This document shows positions 1 to 7,893 of a stretch of 50,978 bases of DNA, piece after piece. Position 1 is the first letter of the stretch. Every line of letters starts with the position of its first letter. The position numbers and the translations under genes are program-made. Origin of the DNA: Candidatus Rikenella faecigallinarum (GTDB lineage Bacteria; Bacteroidota; Bacteroidia; Bacteroidales; Rikenellaceae); assembly GCA_019113395.1 (NCBI GenBank), contig DXHL01000005.1, positions 1 through 50,978 on the forward strand, given 5' to 3'. The notes under the pieces were generated by a model. The model did no database searches and had not been told where the DNA came from. It saw nothing but the letters and a program-made list of their open reading frames with translations.

Positions 1-90
1 AGGGATGTGACAGACTGGGTGTCACTGTCTATCTTTACTTCTGTAAGTAAGATATACCAGACAATTTGTTTTTCTGTCATTTTCTTGTTC

Positions 91-603
91 TTATCTAATT
101 GTTAGGCTCATTGTTGTTATACATTGTTTAATTATAGATAAATCGTGAATATCCTTCTCTCTTAAATCGTAGCCCGAATGGAATACTTGTTGCCCTTTTG
201 CAGAAATGCAAGGGATGCTTCTGCCTTCAAAGACTGCTGTTCCAAAATAGTCCGGTTGAAATTCATACCAGCCTCCATCCAAGTCGGCTTGTTTGGAAGT
301 GCCGTCCGCATTCAAGACAAAAGGATGGATATCAATATAGCCTAATTCTTTGCTATACAGTTCCACACGGGTGGGCAACCAATTTGTTTCAATTTGATAT
401 CCTCTCTCCTGCAAAAGATCAAGGAGTTGGTCTGTATAATTGGCATCAAAATCAATGTCAATATCTCTATGCAAGCGGGTTTGCTGTCCGTACAAGACAT
501 CCACTCCCCAGCCTCCATCCAACCAAAACTGCATGTCCAGGCTTTCCAACAAGTCCAAAACTTGAAATAACTCTGTAATCGTAGTGTGTTCTTTCTTTGT
601 CAT
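91..603 (-). CDS. lnu(AN2): Lincosamide nucleotidyltransferase, Lnu(AN2)-like
   Basis: A 170-residue protein of the small Lnu family, cytoplasmic enzymes that transfer a nucleotide to lincomycin or clindamycin and so inactivate it. The N-terminal half has the nucleotidyltransferase core: GGWGVDVLYG around residues 30-39, then a metal-binding DIDID run near residues 47-51. A conserved DGGW...F segment follows near residues 109-115. The length matches the NBU2 gene. It begins 24 bases after the stop of the upstream efflux gene, so the two are probably co-transcribed. Its base composition is AT-rich, unlike the host genes. The symbol assumes near identity with the NBU2 allele; the family assignment is firm, the exact allele is not. 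Confidence 0.88.
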   Translation of the reverse strand: MTKKEHTTITELFQVLDLLESLDMQFWLDGGWGVDVLYGQQTRLHRDIDIDFDANYTDQLLDLLQERGYQIETNWLPTRVELYSKELGYIDIHPFVLNADGTSKQADLDGGWYEFQPDYFGTAVFEGRSIPCISAKGQQVFHSGYDLREKDIHDLSIIKQCITTMSLTIR

Positions 604-627
604 ATAATAATTCTTTAATAAATAATA

Positions 628-1833
628 CTATGCGTAATTATCCAACTGCTTGATTGAAGAAATAAAATTTGCACCCACTCCAATCAGAAAGATAACCCAT
701 CCGCTGATCATAAAGACGGATGTGATACCCCATGCTTCCACCCAATATCCTGAAGCTACGATACCCAGCATTGATGGAAAGGTACTCAAACTAAAGATGA
801 GAGAAAAAGTCCGTCCAAGCATGTCCGAAGCCAAGTTCTGCTGAATAATAGCGATGAAAAGCGCATGGTAAATGGAATAGGCTATGCCTCCTGTAAATGT
901 TAGGCAAACAAAACCTATAAATGCGCTTGATGGTAAATAACTGGCGCTAATCAGATACAATCCCAATATCACATAAGCCGTATGCATCACTAATGTTTGC
1001 TTGCTTTTCAAAGCCTTACAGGCAAGTACTAAACCGCCCAACAATGCCCCTGAGCCCCAACCCATTTCCACAACTCCCATTTGCAAAATGTTTCCGTTGA
1101 AATGCAGAAGCGTCATAAAAGGAAATAACGTAAAAACAGGCATAAGGACAAAAGTCACCAGCGTAAAGCATACGAATAAAGGCAAAATGCCCATTGTACG
1201 CCGCAAGGTATGCCAACATTCCGTCAGTTCTTTTTTGAAATCTGGAAGAACTTTCGTTTTTTGAAGAGAAGGAATATGGACACAAAGTAAGGTCAGACAA
1301 GCAGCAACAGCTCCGATCACATCTATGAGCAGAATATACTGTATGGGAAGCCAAACAACGAGGCTTGCCCCTACAACGGGAGCTATCACCTCACTGAAGG
1401 ATTGAATGGAATGGTACAAACCTGATACCCTGACAAGATGGTGCTTGGGAACCAGTAGAGGGATGCTTGCCTGTAAAGCAGGTGCATGAAACGTACTGCC
1501 TATTGAACGACAAGCAGTCAATAGATAAAAAAAAGAAAGGTCTTTATAACCCTTGGTTATCACAATAAAAAGACATAGGGTACAGAACGCGATGAACAAG
1601 TCCGAATAAAACATCGTTTTCTTTCGATTCCATCTGTCAACATAGACCCCGGCAAACAAGCCTAATACAAATTGTGGTAAAAATCCAGCTAAAATAGCCA
1701 GAGATAAAGCTGTCGGGGATTTAAATTCGTTGCTAATCCAAAAAATAATGGAGAAGCCAACAATCGTACTTGTTAAAATAGATATGAGTTGGCCTATTCC
1801 TATCACTGCCAAAGTTGATTTCCAATGATTCAT
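628..1833 (-). CDS. mef(En2): MFS macrolide efflux protein, Mef(En2)-like
   Basis: A 401-residue inner-membrane transporter of the major facilitator superfamily with about twelve hydrophobic segments. The loop between helices 2 and 3 has GVYVDRWNRKKTM (near residues 62-74), matching MFS motif A as found in Mef pumps. Mef proteins export 14- and 15-membered macrolides by drug/proton antiport. Placed directly before the lincosamide transferase gene, it recreates the NBU2 resistance module. The start chosen is the ATG giving MNHWKST, which leads straight into the first helix. The gene is preceded by a 327-base non-coding leader. Efflux activity is inferred from family; the cassette context makes Mef(En2) more likely than a generic MFS pump. 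Confidence 0.87.
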   Translation of the reverse strand: MNHWKSTLAVIGIGQLISILTSTIVGFSIIFWISNEFKSPTALSLAILAGFLPQFVLGLFAGVYVDRWNRKKTMFYSDLFIAFCTLCLFIVITKGYKDLSFFYLLTACRSIGSTFHAPALQASIPLLVPKHHLVRVSGLYHSIQSFSEVIAPVVGASLVVWLPIQYILLIDVIGAVAACLTLLCVHIPSLQKTKVLPDFKKELTECWHTLRRTMGILPLFVCFTLVTFVLMPVFTLFPFMTLLHFNGNILQMGVVEMGWGSGALLGGLVLACKALKSKQTLVMHTAYVILGLYLISASYLPSSAFIGFVCLTFTGGIAYSIYHALFIAIIQQNLASDMLGRTFSLIFSLSTFPSMLGIVASGYWVEAWGITSVFMISGWVIFLIGVGANFISSIKQLDNYA

Positions 1834-2160
1834 TGTGCTAATATTTCATGCGTTTATAGATAAGTACTTTCGTACATTAAGCAAAACGAAATTCTATCCA
1901 CACAAAAAACTTGTATTATAATCCACTCCTGACGTTGGAATACAATAACAAATACTTTCAGGACGATGTAAAGTCCTGAAAAATCAAACTGAATGGATAG
2001 ATAAATATTAGTCTTTTCTCATCGGATTCTTTTAATATCGCTACTCTTTTATTATGTAGTGGTTGTATTATCTTAAATAAAACAAAAACACCCGACTTTA
2101 CATTCTTGGGTGTAAAACTGGGTGTTTGTTTTGCAATCTGCTGATTTTCAGCGTTTGTTG
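1834..2160. other. Non-coding leader of mef and element end
   Basis: This 327-base AT-rich stretch has no plausible gene. It holds a 9-bp inverted repeat (1956-1964 with 1973-1981, loop of 8) which, on the minus strand, would form a hairpin in the long leader of the efflux gene. It also holds a short GTAC-TTTC-GTAC palindrome near 1873-1884. Close to the tRNA lie repeats listed separately. No convincing TTTG/TAnnTTTG promoter for the efflux gene was found by eye. Confidence 0.6.
2086..2127. repeat. Inverted and direct repeats beside the tRNA junction
   Basis: AAACACCC at 2086-2093 is inverted as GGGTGTTT at 2120-2127. The heptamer TGGGTGT also occurs as direct copies at 2107-2113 and 2119-2125, 12 bases apart, and once more at 16-22 on the same strand. 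Repeats just inside the end of an element using a tyrosine integrase are often arm-type integrase or excisionase binding sites. That role is inferred from position only. Confidence 0.45.
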
Positions 2161-2247
2161 CGGAGAGATAGGGATTCGAACCCTAGGTACAGTTGCCCGT
2201 ACACCGCATTTCGAGTGCGGCCCGATCGACCACTCCGGCATCTCTCC
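2161..2247 (-). tRNA. tRNA-Ser(CGA)
   Basis: On the minus strand this folds as an 87-base type II tRNA. The acceptor GGAGAGA (2247-2241) pairs with TCTCTCC (2168-2162). The anticodon stem CCGCA/TGCGG encloses the loop CTCGAAA with anticodon CGA. There is a long variable arm as in serine tRNAs, and a T arm containing GGTTCGAATCC. The discriminator is G (2161), followed by CAA rather than an encoded CCA. Its 3' end is the boundary of the AT-rich resistance element, so integration appears to have kept the acceptor stem intact while replacing the downstream sequence. Confidence 0.95.
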
Positions 2248-2323
2248 TGAGATGATTCACCGGCACGCTGACGAAAACCTGTCCGTGCCAGCCCGCCATT
2301 TAAGCGGCAGTCTACGTAATGTG

Positions 2324-2413
<90 letters not shown>

Positions 2414-2430
2414 GGGCGCTGAAAGCGTCA

Positions 2431-2462
2431 CAAAGGTACGGCTTTCAACTGTTACTTCCAAA
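2431..2462 (-). promoter_or_regulatory. Promoter of the serine tRNA pair
   Basis: Read on the minus strand: TTTG (2462-2459), then 20 bases, then TACCTTTG (2438-2431). This fits the Bacteroidetes primary sigma factor consensus TTTG-N19-21-TAnnTTTG. Transcription would begin shortly before the tRNA-Ser(GCU) acceptor stem at 2413 and continue through tRNA-Ser(CGA). Confidence 0.75.
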
Positions 2463-2485
2463 TCTTAGTGAGGTTTTTCGAAAAA

Positions 2486-3463
2486 TTATTGATGACTGAT
2501 GTCGCTCGGTTTACCTATACTTTCACGCATGGAGGTGTCTGCCTGAATGTTACGAATTTTATAATAGTCCATAACACCCAGGTTCCCACTCCGGAAGGCT
2601 TCAGCGATGGCCATCGGAATTTCTGCTTCGGCTTCAATAACCTTGGCGCGGGCCTCTTGTGCTTTGGCCTTCATTTCTTGTTCCAAGGCAACGGCCATGG
2701 CACGACGCTCCTCGGCACGAGCCTGGGCAATGTTCTTGTCGGCATTGGCCTGGTCCATTTGCAGCACAGCACCGATATTTCGTCCGATGTCAATATCTGC
2801 AATGTCTATCGAGAGGATTTCGAAAGCGGTTCCGGCATCCAACCCTTTATTCAAAACAACACGGGAAATGGAATCCGGGTTTTCCAGCACCGTTTTATGA
2901 GAGTCGGACGAACCGATAGAGGAGACAATCCCCTCCCCTACACGAGCCAGAACGGTCTCTTCACCGGCGCCCCCTACCAGTTGCTTGATATTTGCCCGCA
3001 CTGTCACGCGAGCCTTGGCTATCAGCTGAATCCCATCCTTAGCAACGGCCGTCACGGGCGGGGTATTAATCACTTTAGGGTTTACCGACATTTGCACGGC
3101 TTCAAAGACATCGCGTCCTGCCAAGTCAATGGCTGTGGCCATCTTGAAATCCAATGTAATGTTGGCCTTTTGAGCCGACACCAGTGCATGAACCACATTT
3201 GCCACATGGCCGCCGGCCAGATAGTGAGCTTCCAACTCATTGGGATTCAGATGCAGGCCGGCCTTAGTTCCTTCAATCATGGCTGAGACGATGGTTCCGG
3301 GCGGAACTTTCCGCCAGCGCATCAGAACCAGTTGCAGAAGGCTCATCCGCACTCCTGATACCATGGCGGAGAACCACAGCCCTATAGGGATAAAATAGAG
3401 AATAATCCACAGCAGGATAATGGCAACACCTGCAATAACGATTGCTGTTGTCGAAAATTCCAT
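2486..3463 (-). CDS. floA: Flotillin-like protein FloA
   Basis: A 325-residue protein matching the bacterial flotillin-like family FloA (UPF0365). An N-terminal hydrophobic segment (about residues 5-30) would embed in the inner membrane as a hairpin. A band-7/SPFH-like region follows, then an Ala/Glu-rich coiled coil (about 235-295) with repeats such as [18 protein letters not shown]. FloA proteins assemble into membrane foci linked to lipid-domain organisation and protein secretion in Bacillus. It lies 60 bases after an nfeD gene on the same strand, and nfeD-floA pairing is the classic arrangement for this family. The length agrees with the family norm of about 330. The specific role in this organism is unknown. 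Confidence 0.93.
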   Translation of the reverse strand: MEFSTTAIVIAGVAIILLWIILYFIPIGLWFSAMVSGVRMSLLQLVLMRWRKVPPGTIVSAMIEGTKAGLHLNPNELEAHYLAGGHVANVVHALVSAQKANITLDFKMATAIDLAGRDVFEAVQMSVNPKVINTPPVTAVAKDGIQLIAKARVTVRANIKQLVGGAGEETVLARVGEGIVSSIGSSDSHKTVLENPDSISRVVLNKGLDAGTAFEILSIDIADIDIGRNIGAVLQMDQANADKNIAQARAEERRAMAVALEQEMKAKAQEARAKVIEAEAEIPMAIAEAFRSGNLGVMDYYKIRNIQADTSMRESIGKPSDISHQ

Positions 3464-3523
3464 ATGGTATTGTGATTTAGGTTAGTGTCGTTAAATTTAA
3501 AGTAGTCCAGCCCACTAATGAGT

Positions 3524-3991
3524 CTATTCCGCTCCCCGAACCACCAGCGTGGCATTATCATACCCAATAACAATCACCTCCTGACGCGGGTCGATATAAC
3601 TGTCGAGAGATTTGGCTTCAAAGATTTGTCCATCGATTTGAACTTTCCCCATCGGCGCCAGTCGGGTTAGGGTTATCCCCTGAACGCCAACCTCCACCTG
3701 TTTTTCGATTTCTACCGGTTGGACTTGAGATTCAATATTGGTTTTGAGGGCAAAACGATTCCATGTCCGGGGGCGAAGAAAGAGAATGGTAAGCAGCACC
3801 AGCATGACAACGACGACAGCCAATACAATAAAGCCCATGACCATCCCACCTCCGACAAAGGCCCATGTCACGGCCCCCACCAAACAGCAGAATGCCCCGA
3901 CTGCCGCCACCGTAATGCCGGGTAGCAGCACCAGTTCAGCAAGAAACAGCAACAAGCCCAACAGAATGAGTAAGGTTATCCAGAGTGTCAT
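3524..3991 (-). CDS. NfeD-family membrane protein
   Basis: A 155-residue protein of the short NfeD form. Two to three hydrophobic segments fill residues 1-75 (starting MTLWITLLILLGLLLF). A small beta-rich OB-like domain follows from about residue 100, containing GITLTRLAPMGKVQIDG, typical of NfeD C-termini, and FEAKS. NfeD proteins partner with flotillins or stomatins, and floA is the next gene downstream. Its ATG overlaps the end of the preceding SPOR-protein gene by 4 bases (3988-3991), which suggests translational coupling. It lacks the ClpP-like protease domain of long NfeD proteins. Confidence 0.88.
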   Translation of the reverse strand: MTLWITLLILLGLLLFLAELVLLPGITVAAVGAFCCLVGAVTWAFVGGGMVMGFIVLAVVVVMLVLLTILFLRPRTWNRFALKTNIESQVQPVEIEKQVEVGVQGITLTRLAPMGKVQIDGQIFEAKSLDSYIDPRQEVIVIGYDNATLVVRGAE

Positions 3992-5565
3992 AAGGCTGTA
4001 ACGTTAATTTTGACATTCGGTTGGCTGCCGAGCACTTCGGCCAGCGCATCTGCCTCAGCGCGGGTCGCAAACGCCCCTACGGAATAGGTCACTACATTGC
4101 CTGAGGAGCGCCGCACAATGGTTTTTCCGGGTGCACGTTGGGTAATCATTTCGCGCAGCGCAGTCGGCAAACGCAATTCTGCCGGTGTTATTTCCACGCT
4201 ATATCCGCCCCCCTGTGCTTCGCCATCCGGGTTGGCTGTCACTGCACTTTCCAATGCCTTTGCTTTGGCCACCGTCGTTTGCTGACCATCTGAAAATGCC
4301 ACGACAGAGGCCCTAAACCCTGTGCGTGTCATTTGTGTAGCAGCAGCCTGTGCCTCCGCATAGGTCGTAAATCCTCCCGCCACATACCGTGTCTGTCCGT
4401 TGCCGAGGCGCTGCGCCATCACGGGGGTCACCCCTTTGAACGCTGCAATGCTTTTCGGCTGCGTCGTGTAGAGTGCTATTTGTACCGTATAGTATAGACC
4501 TCGTTTGGGAACCTGTAACTGCGGCACATCGTCCACTGTCGTGTAATTCCGCTGTGCAACATCATCGGTCCGGCTAATCTCCCCGTAAACCACCATACTT
4601 CGAGGTGCAAAAGACACATCGGGATAGGTCATCTGCTTGGACCACTCTTCGGCATTGAATTTCTTTTGTTCCGCGGCCAGTGAATCTGCCGCCAGCGACA
4701 GACCCAAAGCCCGTGCCATCGTCAGTTCATAATCCAGTACCAACCGTTTCTGCAGCGGGTAGGTAGCCACCAAAGGTGCCAACTGCTCTCCGGCCAATCC
4801 TTCGGCTCGGCGCACCTGACGGCTCTCCTGGTCGAGTTGCTCCAGCTGGAGACGGTCAATGGTGCCAATCTTATCCACCAACACCAGATAGCGGTCCAGT
4901 TTTCGGTTGTAAATCTGCAACCATAGCCGTTCCATCAGGGCATCCACCTGTTCTATCTGCTCTTTCAGTTCCCCGGAACGCACCAGCAGGCTGTCGATAA
5001 GGTCCTGGTCCTTTGCTGCATCGTACTGCCGTTTGACCCGTTCCAGTTGACTGTATAAATCTTCAATACGACCGTCAATCTTGACGACTTCAGCCTCGAC
5101 ACGCGGAGTCAGCGCAAAAAGGGTCAAATCGTTTTTGGACAAATTGGAGACAAAGAATGAGTTGGCCAACAGGGAGCGCACCCCTTCCCCACTCTGGACC
5201 GACCCACCGCCGCCGGAAGAGGACGTTTCATCCATATGGCTGATAATATACTCCTGCTCGATGGCCGTTACTCGTGCCGTCACCTTCCCAATCTGGTTGC
5301 GAATCTCAAACAACTCACCCTCCAGCCGCACAATCTCTTCGCCCAGAGCCGCTTTGTTCGCACTTTGGTCGAACATCTGTCGGTCGCGGGTTATCTGTTG
5401 TGCCGCCGAGTCTTCACGCGCCTTGAGCGCCTGTTGCTGCCGCAGGAGCTCCATATACTCTTCGTTCTGTTCCAGACCGGCAATGCGCGCCTTTTGAGCC
5501 CGCACAGCCGAGACGCTCCCCAGCAGGGCAAAGATTAGCAGAAATTGGGATAAATAACGTATCAT
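3988..5565 (-). CDS. Secreted coiled-coil protein with SPOR-like repeats
   Basis: About 525 residues when started at the ATG at 5565, which opens a clean signal peptide (MIRYLSQFLLIFALLGS...VRAQ). A start 14 codons upstream would add a polar leader and reach back to the trkH stop, so it is less likely. After the signal comes a long charged, coiled-coil-rich region. A SPOR-like domain (YYTVQIALYTT...YVAGGFTTYAEAQ) lies about residues 355-435, and a second, weaker SPOR-like unit (VVTYSVGAFATRAEADALAE) sits at the C-terminus. SPOR domains bind peptidoglycan stripped of stem peptides, so a periplasmic wall-binding role is likely. It starts 32 bases after trkH and overlaps nfeD by 4 bases. No enzymatic motif was seen. 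Confidence 0.8.
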   Translation of the reverse strand: MIRYLSQFLLIFALLGSVSAVRAQKARIAGLEQNEEYMELLRQQQALKAREDSAAQQITRDRQMFDQSANKAALGEEIVRLEGELFEIRNQIGKVTARVTAIEQEYIISHMDETSSSGGGGSVQSGEGVRSLLANSFFVSNLSKNDLTLFALTPRVEAEVVKIDGRIEDLYSQLERVKRQYDAAKDQDLIDSLLVRSGELKEQIEQVDALMERLWLQIYNRKLDRYLVLVDKIGTIDRLQLEQLDQESRQVRRAEGLAGEQLAPLVATYPLQKRLVLDYELTMARALGLSLAADSLAAEQKKFNAEEWSKQMTYPDVSFAPRSMVVYGEISRTDDVAQRNYTTVDDVPQLQVPKRGLYYTVQIALYTTQPKSIAAFKGVTPVMAQRLGNGQTRYVAGGFTTYAEAQAAATQMTRTGFRASVVAFSDGQQTTVAKAKALESAVTANPDGEAQGGGYSVEITPAELRLPTALREMITQRAPGKTIVRRSSGNVVTYSVGAFATRAEADALAEVLGSQPNVKINVTAL

Positions 5566-5597
5566 AGCACTATGAACGAAGATAGGTAATCTTGCCG

Positions 5598-7043
5598 TTA
5601 CTTCCAACTACGAAGCATGAAAATATGGATAAACCCAAAAAATTCGAGGCGCCCGAAAAGCATGAGCACCGACAGCAGCCATTTGGCTGCCTCGGGCAGC
5701 GGACCGAAACTGGCCAGATTGCTGACCTTGCCGAATCCCGGCCCGACGTTGCTCAGGCTGGCAATCGTTGCGGTAAAACTGGTCAGCAGGTCGAGGTTCA
5801 TGGCCGTCAGCAGAATGGTGCCCACCAGTGCCGTAAGCAGATATATCATCACCAACAGAATGGCGGCATTGACCACACCGTCTTCCTGTGTCACTCCGTT
5901 CTGTTTGATGCGGATAACGGCATTGGGGTGCTGCAACTTCAAAACCCGTGCTTTGATGGCCTTGAAAATCAACAGCACACGGTCAGCCTTCACTCCCCCT
6001 GCCGACGACCCTGCCATGGCGCACTGGATGGTGCAGTATATCAGGACTATCATAGCCAGCGGCGGCCACAGCGCATTGTCGGTAGAGGCAAAGCCGGTGG
6101 TTGTCGTATAGGAAACCACTTGGAAGACCCCGTACCGTAACGCTTCCCATACGTTCGCGTAGTTGTGGTTCAGCAGCAGGCTGGCCGAGACAATCAGGGT
6201 GCTGACCAGCAGCGACAGCACATAAAACCGCGCTACTTCCGACCGAAACACATTGTTGTGTTTGCCTCGCAACGTGGCGTAAATCAGCCCCATGTGAATC
6301 CCCGACACCAGCATGAAAAAGGTAATCACCATTTCGATGGTGACGCTGTGGTAATACATGATGCTGAGGTTCTTGGTCGAGAAGCCCCCGGTGGCCACGG
6401 TCGAGAAGGAGTTGGTCAGGGCATCGAACCAGTCCATTCCCACGGCCATCAGCACCAGTGTCTCGCACAGGGTAAGTCCGACGTAGACGAAAATGATGAT
6501 TTGAAGGATTTTCTTGGTGGTGTAGCGGAAGTTGTCCTTGGCCATCATCGACATTTCGGCACTCGAGAGGGTCATTTTCATGCGTCCCATCGAGGGTAAA
6601 ATCACGATGGCAAACAACACGACCCCCACCCCGCCAATCCAGTGGGTAGCCGCTCGCCAAAACAACAATCCTTTGGGCAGAGCCTCCACGTCGCTCAGGA
6701 TGGTAGACCCGGTGGTCGTAAATCCCGAGGTACTCTCAAACCAGGCATTCGTAAAGGTGAATTCACCTCCCCATATCAGATAGGGTACCATCCCCAGCAG
6801 GCAGGACATCACCCAGGCCATCACCACCACTACGTAGCTCTCCTTGTTTGAGAGGTTGTTGTCGTTCGGCACGAAAATGAGCGGGAAGGCTCCAATGATG
6901 GCCGTAATCAGAAAACTGAGCAGCAGCGGATAGAACCCCGTATCCATGCCGTTGAAGAGGGAGATAAGCGCAGAAATCAACATGAATACTGCATTCAGCA
7001 GCATCACCAGCCCGACATACCGTATGACGACACCTAATTTCAT
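5598..7043 (-). CDS. trkH: TrkH-family potassium uptake channel subunit
   Basis: A 481-residue polytopic inner-membrane protein of the TrkH/KtrB family, which forms the K+-conducting subunit of Trk/Ktr systems. Four pore-loop segments with the expected selectivity glycines are visible: TSGFTTTGST, VATGGFSTKN, TTTGFASTDN and SNVGPGFGKV. The regulatory TrkA/KtrA (RCK) partner is not in this window and must be encoded elsewhere if present. The start overlaps the last 4 bases of the upstream HAMP-protein gene (7040-7043), and the SPOR-protein gene follows after 32 bases, so the run is probably one transcript. Length is normal for TrkH. Confidence 0.93.
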   Translation of the reverse strand: MKLGVVIRYVGLVMLLNAVFMLISALISLFNGMDTGFYPLLLSFLITAIIGAFPLIFVPNDNNLSNKESYVVVVMAWVMSCLLGMVPYLIWGGEFTFTNAWFESTSGFTTTGSTILSDVEALPKGLLFWRAATHWIGGVGVVLFAIVILPSMGRMKMTLSSAEMSMMAKDNFRYTTKKILQIIIFVYVGLTLCETLVLMAVGMDWFDALTNSFSTVATGGFSTKNLSIMYYHSVTIEMVITFFMLVSGIHMGLIYATLRGKHNNVFRSEVARFYVLSLLVSTLIVSASLLLNHNYANVWEALRYGVFQVVSYTTTTGFASTDNALWPPLAMIVLIYCTIQCAMAGSSAGGVKADRVLLIFKAIKARVLKLQHPNAVIRIKQNGVTQEDGVVNAAILLVMIYLLTALVGTILLTAMNLDLLTSFTATIASLSNVGPGFGKVSNLASFGPLPEAAKWLLSVLMLFGRLEFFGFIHIFMLRSWK

Positions 7044-7789
7044 GCCTGTGGTTTCGCTTTTTTGTGTGCCGTTATGAGCGTGGCAATATACTCTTTGAGG
7101 GTGTTGATTTCGTCGCGCGTACTGACGGCCACATCAAACGGGATGCGTGAATTGACATAACCTTTCAGGGCTTTGGTAATTTGCAGTACGGGTCCGATGA
7201 AATAGTTGTTGAGCATGAAATAAAAGACCATCAACAGCAAAATCCCCGCCCCGAGTGCAATAATCCCCACCATGGAGGCGCGATAGGCGTTGCGCTCGAG
7301 TTGGGCCGTGTAGTCGATGGTATGCTGCTGGATGAGGACCATGAATTCCTTGATGGAATGGGTCAGGTTGTAATAGGAGGTCTTGTAGACATCCGTAAAC
7401 CAGGTAATATCGGTACTGTCGGAGACTTGCGAGACGATATTGTTATAGTATTTGAAGGCGGTTCCGATGGCCTCCAGCTGGACGGGGTCACGGAGAGCAT
7501 TTTGTGCCGTGTGAAAGGCCCGGTCGAAATCGCGATCGCTCTTGGCTATCAAGGAGTCGTAAATCACGTTGCGGGTCGTGTCCGTTATCGAGAGAAGCAG
7601 TGCAGTATTCTGCTCCTGCACCGCGTCGAGCATCTGTTTGGATATTTCAATGCTTTGCTGGCTCTTTTCAAGGAGGTTATGAGTGGCACGGTTGAATCGA
7701 GCCAACTCCAGAGACGAAATAATGCCTGAAAGAAACAGCAGGATGCCTATGGTGATAAATCCCAGTCGGATTTTGTGTTTGATGCCCAT
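7040..7789 (-). CDS. Membrane protein with four-helix sensor and HAMP, no output domain
   Basis: A 249-residue protein. Transmembrane helix 1 (about residues 9-30) is followed by a helical extracytoplasmic region of about 140 residues resembling the four-helix-bundle sensor of chemoreceptors. Transmembrane helix 2 (about 173-195) follows, then a HAMP-like segment (FIGPVLQITKALKGYVNSR ... RDEINTLKEYIATL). The protein stops soon after HAMP: there is no histidine kinase, methyl-accepting or cyclase domain. The stop overlaps the trkH start by 4 bases, so it is probably made in step with TrkH. A role as an accessory or sensor for K+ transport is inference from that coupling. It could also partner with a kinase encoded elsewhere. 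Confidence 0.75.
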   Translation of the reverse strand: MGIKHKIRLGFITIGILLFLSGIISSLELARFNRATHNLLEKSQQSIEISKQMLDAVQEQNTALLLSITDTTRNVIYDSLIAKSDRDFDRAFHTAQNALRDPVQLEAIGTAFKYYNNIVSQVSDSTDITWFTDVYKTSYYNLTHSIKEFMVLIQQHTIDYTAQLERNAYRASMVGIIALGAGILLLMVFYFMLNNYFIGPVLQITKALKGYVNSRIPFDVAVSTRDEINTLKEYIATLITAHKKAKPQA

Positions 7790-7893
7790 GGTGTTTTTGC
7801 AATTCGTCCGTAAAAGTAGCTTTTTTTTCGATATGTATGGATGCTTGACAGCGGATAAGCTCTCTCTTGCCCCGTATGCTCCGAGTGAACATT

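Larger units (their letters stand above)
1..2160. mobile_element. Partial NBU2-like mobilizable element, resistance-gene end
   Basis: The first 2.16 kb is visibly richer in A and T than the rest of the window. It holds a macrolide efflux gene followed by a lincosamide nucleotidyltransferase gene, the pair described on the Bacteroides mobilizable transposon NBU2. It ends exactly where the 3' end of tRNA-Ser(CGA) begins, and NBU2 is known to integrate into the 3' ends of serine tRNA genes. The window starts inside the element, so the integrase, mobilization genes and far junction are not visible. The composition, gene pair and tRNA junction are seen; membership of the NBU2 family is recognition from memory, and the exact end base is inferred. 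A related element carrying the same cassette is the main alternative. Confidence 0.75.

Noticed and set aside
30-55. Hairpin downstream of the lincosamide gene as a terminator
   Set aside because: The stem (TATCTTACTT/AAGTAAAGATA) has a bulge and no T tract follows on the minus strand.
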